From a candidate division KSB1 bacterium (GTDB lineage Bacteria; Zhuqueibacterota; Zhuqueibacteria; Zhuqueibacterales; Zhuqueibacteraceae), in NCBI GenBank assembly GCA_034506175.1, contig JAPDQB010000023.1, forward strand, positions 1 through 64,000: a stretch of 64,000 bases of DNA. Reading direction: 5' to 3'. Numbering within the stretch: the stretch's first letter is position 1; the number at the start of each line of letters is the position of its first letter. Below are positions 53,799 through 63,134 of this stretch, piece by piece. The position numbers and the translations under genes are program-made. Under the pieces are notes generated by a model. That model ran no database searches, was not told the DNA's origin, and saw only the letters and a list, made by a program, of their open reading frames with translations.

Positions 53799-55124
53799 TC
53801 ATTTCTTGACCGCATCGTACGCCTGCCGCAATAATGTCGCCGGATGCACGACATCAATCGGCACGCCGAATCGCCGGCTGCCGTGCTGAAGCTGGATGGC
53901 GCAACCGGGATTGCCGCTCACCACGACTTTGGCGCCGCTCGCCTGAATATTTTTCATCTTCCTTTCCAAAAGCTGCATCGAGGTTCCAAAATGCGTGAGA
54001 TTATAAATTCCCGCCGAGCCGCAGCACCAGCTCGCCTCATGAAGCTCGACGTAATTTTCTCCCGCCAGCGCGCGCACGATCTCCCGCGGCTGCTGCGAGA
54101 TTTTTTGCCCGTGCACCAGATGACAGGCGTCGTGGTAGGTGGCGCGCTGGGTTAAAAATTGCGGCGGTTTTTTAAAGCCGATTTCCGTTAAATATTCACT
54201 GATGTCTTTGACCTGGCCGGCAAACTTTTCGGCGCGGGCGCGCATTGCCGGATCGTCGGCAAACAGATGGTCGTAGGTTTTCATAAACGACCCGCAGCCG
54301 GCGGCGTTGACGATGATCGTCTCAACCGCCAGCGCTTCAAACACCTCGATATTTTTTTTCGCCAAGATTTTGGCGTTGGCAAGATCGCCGGTATGGCCGT
54401 GCAAGGAACCGCAACAAACCTGCGCCCGCGGCGTGAGAACTTCGCAGCCATTTTCAACCAGCACCGCCGCGGTATCATCGTTGATCGAAGCGAAAGCCAC
54501 ATCTTGCACGCAACCAACCAGCAAGGCAACGCGATGCTCAATCGTGCCATGGCGCGGCGATAATTTCTCCGGCAACTTTTCAAAGGTGAATTGCGGCTCG
54601 ATGCGCGGCGCCAGGGGGGCCAACGTCATCATTTGCTTTCCCAGCAAACGAGGCAAATGCAAAGCGAGCGCCAATTTTTCCAATCCCGAACGTTGATAGA
54701 AACGCAAAAGCTTCGCGACCCGCCGCAACCGCGCCGGTTGCATGAAAATCCGGCCGAGCAGAAAATTTTTAATTCGGGAGCTGCCGCCGGGCTGTGAGGC
54801 GCGAACATGTTCCACCTGCGCGCGCGCCGCTTCGACCAGCGCGCCGTATTGCACACCCGGCGGGCAGGCGGTTTCGCAGGCGCGGCAATCGAGGCAGAAA
54901 AACATCTCACGCATGAAGATTTCATCGACCCTCGTTTTGCCGTCGGCAATATTTTTGATCATGCGAATGCGCCCGCGCGGCGAGGAAATTTCGCGGGCGG
55001 TCAGCGCGTACGTCGGGCACGAGGACAGGCAAAAGCCGCAGTGAATGCACTGGCGGAGAAAGGCGTCGTCGGGGACGGGAATATCGGCGAAAAAATTTGA
55101 ACGCGGTTTGGGTGTTGATGTCAT
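53799..55124 (-). CDS. glcF: Glycolate oxidase iron-sulfur subunit-like protein
   Basis: 441 residues from ATG 55124 (MTSTPK). There are two [4Fe-4S] ferredoxin motifs: CIHCGFCLSSCP and CLDCRACETACPP. Two CCG domains follow (VCCGSLHGHTGD and WCCGSAGIYNL), the arrangement of GlcF in the D-2-hydroxyacid (glycolate) dehydrogenase complex. Partner flavoproteins GlcD/GlcE are not in the window, so use by another dehydrogenase is possible. An in-frame upstream extension to 55184 overlaps the preceding gene and is not favoured. Confidence 0.88.
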   Translation of the reverse strand: MTSTPKPRSNFFADIPVPDDAFLRQCIHCGFCLSSCPTYALTAREISSPRGRIRMIKNIADGKTRVDEIFMREMFFCLDCRACETACPPGVQYGALVEAARAQVEHVRASQPGGSSRIKNFLLGRIFMQPARLRRVAKLLRFYQRSGLEKLALALHLPRLLGKQMMTLAPLAPRIEPQFTFEKLPEKLSPRHGTIEHRVALLVGCVQDVAFASINDDTAAVLVENGCEVLTPRAQVCCGSLHGHTGDLANAKILAKKNIEVFEALAVETIIVNAAGCGSFMKTYDHLFADDPAMRARAEKFAGQVKDISEYLTEIGFKKPPQFLTQRATYHDACHLVHGQKISQQPREIVRALAGENYVELHEASWCCGSAGIYNLTHFGTSMQLLERKMKNIQASGAKVVVSGNPGCAIQLQHGSRRFGVPIDVVHPATLLRQAYDAVKK

Positions 55125-55173
55125 GAAGGCGCGTTGATTTGGCGATGACGGTGGGCGCACGAACTCCGAACGA

Positions 55174-55719
55174 CTATTGCCCACAAATCTGTTTTCGCGT
55201 GGCTTGAATTTGATCGGCGTGGCGCTCGGTATGCGCTGCGAGAAATTCGAGATACTCCGCGCCGTTGAGCGGCCCGAACGATTTCGTCATGAGCCAGACA
55301 TTTTGCAATTTATCCAAGTCGGCTGCGCTCGCAAAGGCTTTGGTTTCAGCCCGGCCGCGCCGAAAACTCGCCAGCAAAATTTTTGGGGAAAGGCCGGGGG
55401 TCGGCTGCATCTCCTCTTTTGCCGGCACGCGCTGTTCTTTGTAACGATACGAGGCGATGTCCGCAATCGGCTCGGCGCGCGGCGGCGCGCTTTTGCGGCG
55501 GCCATCCAATAATTCTTTCAGCATTTGCAAGCGCTGCACCTCGACGAGAACGAGATGATGCACGATTTCGCCGGCCGACCACCGCTCCGGCGCGGGTTTC
55601 TTCCGCCAATCTTTTTCTGCAAGCCCGGCCAGGCTTTTTTCCAAAACTTTGAGGCTTTCATCAAGCCGGCGCAGGATGTGCGCACGCTGCTTGGTGGAAG
55701 ACGGTGGTATATTTTTCAT
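55174..55719 (-). CDS. DinB-like four-helix protein 1
   Basis: 181 residues. The PAPERWSAGEIVHHLVLVE block and a C-terminal LEFLAAHTERHADQIQ supply the His residues of the DinB/YfiT metal-binding four-helix bundle. These proteins often act in small-thiol-dependent reactions or as stress-linked metalloenzymes; the substrate is unknown. Next to a second DinB-like gene (55742-56263) in the same direction. Confidence 0.85.
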   Translation of the reverse strand: MKNIPPSSTKQRAHILRRLDESLKVLEKSLAGLAEKDWRKKPAPERWSAGEIVHHLVLVEVQRLQMLKELLDGRRKSAPPRAEPIADIASYRYKEQRVPAKEEMQPTPGLSPKILLASFRRGRAETKAFASAADLDKLQNVWLMTKSFGPLNGAEYLEFLAAHTERHADQIQATRKQICGQ

Positions 55720-55741
55720 CTTACGTTTTTACGTTTTATTC

Positions 55742-56263
55742 TCACGTTTTAATTTTTAACCGCTCCAACACTTCTTCAATTTGGCGTCGGTGCCGTTCCT
55801 GGTGATGGCCGTTGAACAGCAGCCATTCTTCGCCGTTCAGCGCGCCCAAAATATAATGCCGAAATGCGCGCTGCCGCAGTTTTTCCAGATTGATGCGCCG
55901 CGCCAGGGTGATTGTTCTTTTTCGCTCGCCTTCAAGCGCTTTTAAAAGCTGCGCCAGTGATTGCCCATGCATCGGAATAAACCGGCACATGGTTTTAACC
56001 CGGCCGACGCGCTGGCTGACTTTTTCCAAAGCCGCCGGTTTGTGGTTGTCATCGGTTTTTTCGCCAAGAAGGCGCCACCGCAATGCGCGCACCAACCGCC
56101 GGACCGTGCGCTCGATCATCAAATGATGATGCACGATTTCTCCCACCGACCACTCGCCCGGCGCCGGCTGTTTTTGCGACGTGGCCTGATCGACGTCCGC
56201 GACCGTCGCCAGAAAAGCCGCGTGGCGTTCTTCCAAGAATTGAACCGCCTCGGCGTTCGTCAT
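55742..56263 (-). CDS. DinB-like four-helix protein 2
   Basis: 173 residues. PAPGEWSVGEIVHHHLMIER and LLFNGHHQERHRRQIEEV give the DinB-type His pattern. It is a diverged paralogue of the neighbouring 55174 gene. It starts 4 bases after the end of the deoxyhypusine-synthase-like gene, so it is in one operon with it. Confidence 0.85.
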   Translation of the reverse strand: MTNAEAVQFLEERHAAFLATVADVDQATSQKQPAPGEWSVGEIVHHHLMIERTVRRLVRALRWRLLGEKTDDNHKPAALEKVSQRVGRVKTMCRFIPMHGQSLAQLLKALEGERKRTITLARRINLEKLRQRAFRHYILGALNGEEWLLFNGHHQERHRRQIEEVLERLKIKT

Positions 56264-56267
56264 GTTG

Positions 56268-57377
56268 CTAACTCTTTTTCGTTTTGCGCTGCACTTTTTC
56301 GTACTCTTGTTTCAAGCGCTCGAACATCTGCAACCGGCGATCATACAGGCGCTTTAAAGGACGCGGGCGGTGTTTGGCCAAGGCGTAGGCGGTCAGCAGC
56401 GGCATCGCAATGGTGGAGTCGCAATAACAAACAACCGTGTCCGGCAGTTGATTCGGATCGATCTTGCCCCAGCTCACGGCTTCGCTCGGCGTCGCGCCGG
56501 AAAGACCGCCGGTGTCTGGGCGCGCGTCGGTGAATTGCAAAAAGTAATCGTGGCCTTTTTCCGCGATGCCCAGCACTTCCTGAAGCTGCGGCTCGGTTTG
56601 CAAAACAAAATTTTTCGGTGAGCCGCCGCCGAAAATCAGCACCGCGCTTTTTCCATTTCTGCGTTTGGCGTCGAGCACAATGGCCGCTGTTTCGTTGACG
56701 TCGGCGTTGACGTCAAATTGGAGGCGGTTGCCCTCCAAAACTTTGGCGGCGACGTTCATGCCGATCGAGGAATCGCCCGGCGAAGAGGTGTAAATCGGCA
56801 CGCCGCATTTATACGCCGCCGCCAGAATCGATTTTTTCTTCAATCCCAGCTTGCGCTCGCGCTCCGCCACGTATTTTCCGGCGAGATAATGAAACTCCGC
56901 CGTGCTCATCGCGCGCTGAAATTCCGGCGCGGCGATGATCCGGCGATAAAACGCATCGGTGTCGAGCAGCACGCGATAATCGAAAAAAATGTCGTAAATC
57001 CGCACGACGCCCTGATCGCGCAAGATCACGTCATCGGCCTGATGCGAGCCGCGATGCATCGACAAGCCGAGGCCGAAATGCGTATCGTGATAAAGATTCG
57101 CGCCGGTGGAAACGATCCAATCGACGAAGCCGTTTTCAATAAGCGGAATGATCGCCGCCATGCCAAGCCCGGCCGGACTCAGCGCGCCGGTGAGGCTCAT
57201 GCCGATGGTGACGTCGGAACGCAGCATCTTCTGAACGAAAACCTGGCACGCTTCGCGCAAACGTCCGGCATTGTACGCCAGGAAAGTGCCTTCGATCAGC
57301 TCGACAATTTCGGTTTTGGGATGAATGCCTTTCGGCGAGATTGCATTTCCGGAGAGAAACTTTTTTGTTTTGGGCAT
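56268..57377 (-). CDS. Deoxyhypusine synthase-like enzyme
   Basis: 369 residues from ATG 57377 (a TTG 8 codons earlier is less likely). The sequence follows the DHS superfamily: [61 protein letters not shown] and [20 protein letters not shown] (NAD and spermidine site). Bacteria lack eIF5A; bacterial members are thought to act on polyamines, for example making homospermidine. Product identity is not settled by sequence. Confidence 0.88.
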   Translation of the reverse strand: MPKTKKFLSGNAISPKGIHPKTEIVELIEGTFLAYNAGRLREACQVFVQKMLRSDVTIGMSLTGALSPAGLGMAAIIPLIENGFVDWIVSTGANLYHDTHFGLGLSMHRGSHQADDVILRDQGVVRIYDIFFDYRVLLDTDAFYRRIIAAPEFQRAMSTAEFHYLAGKYVAERERKLGLKKKSILAAAYKCGVPIYTSSPGDSSIGMNVAAKVLEGNRLQFDVNADVNETAAIVLDAKRRNGKSAVLIFGGGSPKNFVLQTEPQLQEVLGIAEKGHDYFLQFTDARPDTGGLSGATPSEAVSWGKIDPNQLPDTVVCYCDSTIAMPLLTAYALAKHRPRPLKRLYDRRLQMFERLKQEYEKVQRKTKKS

Positions 57378-57435
57378 GGAGACTTTTCGCGATGGTATCA
57401 AGGCAAAATTTTATATTGCAAAATTACGGAGGGCT

Positions 57436-57858
57436 TTAAAACAGTTTTTCAATTAACCCAACAAAGGTCGGGTTGGCAAACGTCAAGGCAGCCAGCGCGA
57501 TGGCCAAAAAAAGATTCAGCTTGAAATTGAGGCTCTTGAATTTCTCGTCCATCCTTTGTTCCAGGCTCTTGAACTTTTCGTCAACGACATTAAGACGTTC
57601 GTTGACGACGTTAAATTTCTCTCTCATCTCTTTTTCCAGTCCTTCAAACATTTCCTTGGTTACCAGTTCTTTTCTGAGTTCCTCCCTGACTTCAATTTTT
57701 ACCGTTTCTTTTTTGTCAACAATTCCTGCGGTGGCCTTGTTGTCAATGGCAACGAGAAATGACTCCATAGACTTGGCAAAAACTTCCGCCTTTTGCTGTC
57801 CGCCAAGCGCTTCCAGCAACAAATTAAAAGCCTCGCGCGGCAAAGTGTAGGTTTGCAT
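57436..57858 (-). CDS. Coiled-coil protein with C-terminal membrane anchor
   Basis: 140 residues from ATG 57858, chosen because GGAG stands 6 bases upstream. Residues about 55-115 form heptad-rich coiled coil (EGLEKEMREKFNVVNERLNV, EKFKSLEQRMDEKFKSLNF), followed by a hydrophobic tail helix (LFLAIALAALTFA). The layout is like DUF1640-type proteins (membrane-anchored coiled coils). The N-terminus PREAFNLLLEALGG is typical of that group. Function unknown. Confidence 0.7.
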   Translation of the reverse strand: MQTYTLPREAFNLLLEALGGQQKAEVFAKSMESFLVAIDNKATAGIVDKKETVKIEVREELRKELVTKEMFEGLEKEMREKFNVVNERLNVVDEKFKSLEQRMDEKFKSLNFKLNLFLAIALAALTFANPTFVGLIEKLF

Positions 57859-58059
57859 AGGGGTCTCCATAATAATACCCGTAACACCTTCCATTCTACT
57901 ACGCCGAAGATTTATACAAAGCTACACAGCTTTTTTGAAAAAGTCAAGCGTGGCTTGTCGGCGACTTGCATAATGAAAAATCAGAAAACCGGGAATTAGA
58001 CAAGATTCGGATGCACATCATTATTACAAATTAAATGGAGGGGATGTCAAGCGGCGTAA

Positions 58060-58326
58060 TTATTTAAACAACTCGGAGTGAGAGCCCGTCCTTTCCAATC
58101 TCAATGTATCTTCAGTGATTTTGTAAATCAGAATCCAGTCGGGTTCGATGTGGCAATCTCGAAATCCCTTTCAATTGCCAGAAAGTGAGTGATCTTTATA
58201 CTTTAATTCCAGCTTCTCCTTGGCAACTAATTTTTCGATGACGAGCCGGAGTTTGTCGAGATTCTTATTTTGCTTCTCGACTCTTTTGTAGTCTTTCTTG
58301 AATTGATTGCTATAAAGAATTCTCAC
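58060..58326 (-). pseudogene. YafQ/RelE-type toxin with an in-frame TGA
   Basis: Start GTG at 58326 overlaps the antitoxin stop (GTGA). The reading gives RILYSNQFKKDYKRVEKQ, HSLSGN, then TGA (58173-58171), then KGFRDCHIEPDWILIYKI to the true stop at 58060. YafQ toxins have Trp at the interrupted place (LSGNWKGFRDCH), so a single TGG-to-TGA change explains it. 88 codons fit the family. The toxin is probably dead, or inactive unless the stop is suppressed. Confidence 0.8.
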
Positions 58327-58592
58327 TTGGCTAATTCCTTAAATAACTCATCAACACTTCCGACCTCATTAAGCTCCTTACCCTCTTCCGATTTTCGGAG
58401 AGTTGTAGCGGTAAGCGCATTCGGAATTTCCGGGATTCTCATATCAAAAGGAATTCCTCTGTGAAGTGTGACCTGTGTGAGATACATCGAGATCGCCTCG
58501 GACATCGAGATGTTCAGTTTATCCAAAATCTTTTGAGCCTCGTTTTTCACTTTGGCATCAATGCGGGTTTGAATTGTTGCTGTTCTTGCCAT
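58323..58592 (-). CDS. DinJ/RelB-type antitoxin
   Basis: 89 residues. The ribbon-helix-helix start MARTATIQTRIDAKVKNEAQ and KILDKLNISMSEAISMYLTQV are diagnostic of DinJ/RelB antitoxins; the C-terminal half should bind the toxin. It overlaps the toxin reading frame by four bases. RHH antitoxins usually repress their own promoter; the 58593-58752 gap would hold it. Confidence 0.9.
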   Translation of the reverse strand: MARTATIQTRIDAKVKNEAQKILDKLNISMSEAISMYLTQVTLHRGIPFDMRIPEIPNALTATTLRKSEEGKELNEVGSVDELFKELAK

Positions 58593-58752
58593 GTTCTTAT
58601 TCCCAGTGATTTGTATTCCAAATTTTACTCAATCTACAATATACAAGATTCTCCGCAAAAATCAATAAAAAGCTGATCATGCCTATATTGAAATTAAGCC
58701 GGGCATGTGCAACCAGCCCGGCTTACACAATTTTCTCACGAATTGAAGGATA

Positions 58753-60882
58753 TTACGGATTCGGCTCCACGCCCTTTTCCACCCCAAGCTGATTCAAAAT
58801 AAACGCCATAATGAACGCCTGCTCTTTGAACGCATCGTAGCGCCCCGAAGCGCCGCCATGACCCGCGGCCATGTTGGTTTTGAGCAGCAGCAGATTATTG
58901 TCGGTTCGCGTCGCACGCATTTTGGCGACGTATTTTGCCGGCTCCCAGTACATCACCTGGCTGTCGTTCAGCGACGTCGTGACCAGCATGTTGGGATATG
59001 TTTTGGCCGCAATGTTGGTGTACGGGCAATACGTTTTGAGATACTCGTATTCCTCTTTCTTTTTCGGATTGCCCCATTCCAAAAATTCGCCGACGGTGAG
59101 CGGCAGCGATTCGTCGAGCATGGTGTTGATGACATCGACGAACGGCACCGCAAGATGCGCCGCTTGAAAGAGATCGGGCCGCATGTTCAAAACCGCGCCG
59201 ATCAGCAAGCCACCGGCGCTGCCGCCTTGAATTGCCAAACGCTCTTTCGAGGTATATTTCTCACGGATGAGATGCTCGGCGCAGGCGATGAAATCCGTGA
59301 AAGTGTTTTTCTTTTTCATCATCTTGCCGTTGTCGTGCCACTCCTCGCCCAGATCGCCGCCGCCGCGAATGTGGCCGATGGCGTAAATCACGCCGCGATC
59401 CAGCAAGCTCAACCGCGGAACGGAAAACGTCACCGAGCTGGATGCGCCGTACGAGCCGTAGCCATAAAGCAGCAGCGGATTCGAGCCGTCGCGTTTCACG
59501 TCTTTCTTGTAAACAAGCGAAATCGGAATCATCGCCCCGTCCGCCGCTTTGGCGTAAATCCGCTCGGATTGATACTGCTTGGGATCATAACCGCCGAGCA
59601 CCTCGGTTTGCTTCAGCAGCGTGCTCGTGCCGGTTTCCATGTCATAATCGAAAATCGAGCTTGGCGTAACGAAAGATTGATAGCTGTAGCGAAACACTTT
59701 GGTGTCAAACTCCGGATTGACGCTGGCAAACGCCGAATACACCGGCTCCGGAAAAGAAATGTCCTGCATTTTGCCGGTACGGAAATCCTGCACGCGCAAT
59801 TTCATCAGGCCGTTCTCGCGCTCGCTGAAGACGATATGATTTGCGAAGAGCGCGATGCCTTCGATTTTGACGTTGGAACGATGCGGGCGAAACTCCCTCC
59901 AATTTTCCTGTCGCGGATCAGCGTCCGGCGCGGTGACGAGACGATAATTTTTCGCATTCTTGTTGGTGCGAATATAAAAAAGATTGTCGCGATGATCGAC
60001 TTCGTATTCATGATCAAATTCGCGCGCCGACAGCATTTTAAATGCGCCGGCGGGCTGATCGCTGCGCAAATATTGCGTCTCGCTGGTTTCGGCGCTTCCC
60101 GAGGCGAGAAAAATATATTTTTTGTCGCTCGACCGATAGGTAAAAATTCGATACAGCTCGTCTTTTTCTTCAAACAACAGCTCATCATTTTTGCCGCCCA
60201 AAACATGGCGATACAAACGGTACGGCCTTTTCGCGTGATCTTCTTTGATGTAGAACAGCGTTCGATTATCTGCCGCCCACACCGCTGAATTGACCTGTCC
60301 GATGCTATCGGCAAGAATTTGTCCGCTGCGCAAATCTTTGAATTGCAGCTTGTATTGGCGGAATCCCGTGGTGTCGAGCGAATAAGCGAGCAGATTGCCA
60401 TCGTCGCTGACTTGATAAAGGCCAAGGCCGAGAAACTTGTGCCTTTTCGCCAGCTCGTTCAAGTCCAGCACGATTTGCTCGGCCGCTTCCATGCTGCCGC
60501 GTTTTCGACAGTAAATGGAATATTGCTTGCCTTCCTCAGTGCGCGTGTAATACCAAAACTCGCCGAGCTTGTACGGCACGCTCAAATCCGTTTGTTTGAT
60601 GCGGCTGAGAATTTCCTGGTAAATCTTGTCCTGCAAGCCGGCAAAAGGCTTGGACATGGCTTCGGTATACTTGTTCTCGGCTTCGAGATAAGCGATGACG
60701 TCGGGGTTGGTTTTCTCGCGCAGCCAGTAATAATTGTCCACGCGCGTCTCGCCGTGCAGCGTGGTGGGATTGGCAATGATTTTGGCGACCGGCGGTTTGA
60801 CATCATTGAGGCGCATTTGGCCGTGCATGAGGGCAGGCAAAACGAGTGCGAGCAGAACAACCAAGCTGGCATGGCGCTTCAT
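58753..60882 (-). CDS. Prolyl oligopeptidase-family (S9A) peptidase, secreted
   Basis: 709 residues from ATG 60882, with AAGGAAAGGAA upstream; a signal peptide follows (MKRHASLVVLLALVLPALMH). The N-terminal seven-bladed propeller (about 75-430) precedes the alpha/beta-hydrolase domain. Catalytic residues are visible: Ser in AIQGGSAGGLLIGAV, Asp in SLNDSQVMYWEP, and His in MAAGHGGASGRYD. The motif LYGYGSYGASSSVTF and GHIRGGGDLGEEWH match protease II/POP. It cleaves short peptides after Pro or basic residues. Confidence 0.93.
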   Translation of the reverse strand: MKRHASLVVLLALVLPALMHGQMRLNDVKPPVAKIIANPTTLHGETRVDNYYWLREKTNPDVIAYLEAENKYTEAMSKPFAGLQDKIYQEILSRIKQTDLSVPYKLGEFWYYTRTEEGKQYSIYCRKRGSMEAAEQIVLDLNELAKRHKFLGLGLYQVSDDGNLLAYSLDTTGFRQYKLQFKDLRSGQILADSIGQVNSAVWAADNRTLFYIKEDHAKRPYRLYRHVLGGKNDELLFEEKDELYRIFTYRSSDKKYIFLASGSAETSETQYLRSDQPAGAFKMLSAREFDHEYEVDHRDNLFYIRTNKNAKNYRLVTAPDADPRQENWREFRPHRSNVKIEGIALFANHIVFSERENGLMKLRVQDFRTGKMQDISFPEPVYSAFASVNPEFDTKVFRYSYQSFVTPSSIFDYDMETGTSTLLKQTEVLGGYDPKQYQSERIYAKAADGAMIPISLVYKKDVKRDGSNPLLLYGYGSYGASSSVTFSVPRLSLLDRGVIYAIGHIRGGGDLGEEWHDNGKMMKKKNTFTDFIACAEHLIREKYTSKERLAIQGGSAGGLLIGAVLNMRPDLFQAAHLAVPFVDVINTMLDESLPLTVGEFLEWGNPKKKEEYEYLKTYCPYTNIAAKTYPNMLVTTSLNDSQVMYWEPAKYVAKMRATRTDNNLLLLKTNMAAGHGGASGRYDAFKEQAFIMAFILNQLGVEKGVEPNP

Positions 60883-61002
60883 GAGATGATTCCTTTCCTT
60901 GAAAAGTTCAACCAAAATGACAAATGGAGAAATATGATAAAAATGAATAAAAACTTTTTGTGTTTTGCAACGGTTTTCTTGTTTTGGGCAAAGGTTAAAA
61001 CG

Positions 61003-61031
61003 TTGACATTCGCAGCGATTTTAATTATATT
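61003..61031 (+). promoter_or_regulatory. Strong sigma-70-type promoter
   Basis: TTGACA (61003-61008), a 17-base spacer and TATATT (61026-61031) lie 56 bases before the hydrolase ATG. This is the best promoter match in the window. Confidence 0.75.
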
Positions 61032-61086
61032 GGACAACATTTTCAAAACAATTTCGGACAAACTAAAACCTTTTAAGGAAAACTTT

Positions 61087-63105
61087 ATGCGCACGCCCAA
61101 TTTTCAACCCACAGCGAGAATCACCGGCAGCGTGAAAGATCGTGTTCGTGCATCAGCTTGGTATGTATTCATGTTGAGCGGGCTGTTGCTCGTCGCAAGC
61201 TTGGCCGCACAGACGCCGGCTCAGCGCGGCACGTATCCGGCGTTGCCGAGCGAAACTCCGGCGAAGCTCGAGGCGGTGACCGAGTCGTTCGAGTACGTCA
61301 AACGCAGCGTCATGATTCCGATGCGCGACGGCGTGAGGCTGAACACCGTCATCATCGTGCCCAAAGGCGCGAAAGCCGCGCCGATTCTGCTCACGCGCAC
61401 GCCTTACAATGCTGAGGCGCTCACCAGCCACGCCGCCAGCAAACATCTCAGCAGTATTTTGCAAGGCTACGATCATGCGAACGATATTATCGTTGCCGAC
61501 GGTTACATTCGCGTCATGCAAGACATTCGCGGCAAGCACGGCTCGGAGGGCGATTACGTGGTCAATCGGCCTTTGCGTGGTCCACAGAATCCCACGCCGG
61601 TCGATCACGCGACGGACACATACGACACGATTGATTGGCTCGTGAAAAATATTCCGGAGAGCAATGGCAAAGTCGGCATTCATGGAATTTCCTATAACGG
61701 CTTTCTTACTTTGATGGCGCTCGTCAATCCGCATCCCGCACTCAAAGTAGCGGTGCCAATGAATCCGATGGTTGATGGTTGGATCGGCGATGATTGGTTT
61801 CACAACGGTGCGTTTCGACAGCAGATGATGCCGTTCATTTATCGCCAAGCGGGCACGCGCACTTCCGAAGCGCCATGGTGGTCGAGCCATTATGATGATT
61901 ATGACGCGTATCTGTCCGCGGGTTCCGCCGGCGAGTTGGGGCGGCGACGCGGCTTGGAGCAAATCGGTTTTTGGAAGAAGCTGCTGGCACATCCGAGTTA
62001 TGATGCATTTTGGCGCGATCAGGCGGTGGACAAGATTCTCGCCGCGCAACCGCTGCAAGTGCCAGTGATGATCGTGCACAGTTTGTGGGATCAAGAGGAT
62101 ATCTACGGCGCTCCCGCGGTGTATGCCGCGCTCGAACCGAAGGACCTAAACAACGACAAAGTTTTTTTGGTGATGGGGCCGTGGTATCACGGGCAAATGA
62201 TTGGGGAAGGCAGCGCCCTGGGCGCGTTGAAATTCAACAGCAACACCGCGCTTTATTTTCGACAGGAAATTTTGCGGCCGTTTCTTGCGCAGCATCTCAA
62301 AGACGGCGCGCCGAAAGCGGAGATCGCGCCGGTATCGGCGTATGAAACAGGAACGAATACCTGGCGGCGTTTGCCAGCTTGGCCCGCGGGCTGCGCCAGC
62401 GGTTGCACGGTGAAACCGACGCCGTTGTATTTGTCCTCCGGTTTGAAGTTGCGCTTCGAAGCGCCGAAGTCCGGCGAGGCGTCGTTCACGGAGTATGTCT
62501 CCGATCCAGCGAAGCCTGTGCCGTTTCGCGCGCGACCGAATCGGCCCGTCGGTTATTATGATGCGGGGCTCACGTGGCCGCAGTGGTTGGTGGATGATCA
62601 ACGCGAGGCCTCGGGCCGCACCGACGTCGTGGTGTTCGTTTCGGAAGCATTGACCGCGCCAATGAAAATCAGCGGGCAACCGATGGTCAATCTCATGGCT
62701 GCAACGAGCGGTACGGACGCGGATTGGGTGGTGAAGCTGATTGATGTTTATCCCGATGAAGTCGCCGAACAGCCGGAGATGGGAGGCTATCAATTGATGG
62801 TTGCCGCAGATATTTTTCGCGGTCGATATCGCGAAAGTTTGGAAACGCCGAAAGCTCTAGTGCCCGACAAGCCGTTGCTCTACCGCTTCGCATTGCCCAC
62901 GGCGAACCACGTGTTTCTGCCGGGTCATCGTGTGATGGTGCAGGTGCAATCGAGTTGGTTTCCGTTGTATGATCGCAATCCGCAGAAGTTCGTGCCGAAC
63001 ATTTTCTGGGCCAAGCCGGAAGATTATCAAAAGGCGAGGCAGCGGGTTTATCACGCGCCCGACCATGCGAGCTTCATCGAGTTGCCGCTCGTCACAACGC
63101 CATGA
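61087..63105 (+). CDS. CocE/NonD-family hydrolase (X-Pro dipeptidyl-peptidase-like), secreted
   Basis: 672 residues from ATG 61087 with AAGGAAAA upstream; a longer upstream frame has a non-coding look and overlaps the oppositely oriented peptidase. A signal segment lies at about 23-48 (ASAWYVFMLSGLLLVASLAA). The S15 alpha/beta-hydrolase domain has MIPMRDGVRLNTVI and the nucleophile motif GIHGISYNGFLTLM; HSLWDQEDIYG carries the Asp. The C-terminal jelly-roll domain follows (NHVFLPGHRVMVQVQSSWFP). Substrates of the family include acyl-glutaryl esters and X-Pro dipeptides. Confidence 0.9.
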   Translation: MRTPNFQPTARITGSVKDRVRASAWYVFMLSGLLLVASLAAQTPAQRGTYPALPSETPAKLEAVTESFEYVKRSVMIPMRDGVRLNTVIIVPKGAKAAPILLTRTPYNAEALTSHAASKHLSSILQGYDHANDIIVADGYIRVMQDIRGKHGSEGDYVVNRPLRGPQNPTPVDHATDTYDTIDWLVKNIPESNGKVGIHGISYNGFLTLMALVNPHPALKVAVPMNPMVDGWIGDDWFHNGAFRQQMMPFIYRQAGTRTSEAPWWSSHYDDYDAYLSAGSAGELGRRRGLEQIGFWKKLLAHPSYDAFWRDQAVDKILAAQPLQVPVMIVHSLWDQEDIYGAPAVYAALEPKDLNNDKVFLVMGPWYHGQMIGEGSALGALKFNSNTALYFRQEILRPFLAQHLKDGAPKAEIAPVSAYETGTNTWRRLPAWPAGCASGCTVKPTPLYLSSGLKLRFEAPKSGEASFTEYVSDPAKPVPFRARPNRPVGYYDAGLTWPQWLVDDQREASGRTDVVVFVSEALTAPMKISGQPMVNLMAATSGTDADWVVKLIDVYPDEVAEQPEMGGYQLMVAADIFRGRYRESLETPKALVPDKPLLYRFALPTANHVFLPGHRVMVQVQSSWFPLYDRNPQKFVPNIFWAKPEDYQKARQRVYHAPDHASFIELPLVTTP

Positions 63106-63134
63106 TGGAGAATCCACAATGAACGCATTGAAGA

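Noticed and set aside
58060..58326. TGA read as tryptophan (recoded genetic code)
   Set aside because: Other genes in the window use TGA as a normal stop (for example the hddA/gmhB and hddC/hddA overlaps) and encode Trp by TGG.
60319..61086. N-terminal extension of the CocE/NonD hydrolase
   Set aside because: It is antisense to the prolyl oligopeptidase gene, and a strong promoter, ribosome site and signal peptide set the start at 61087.
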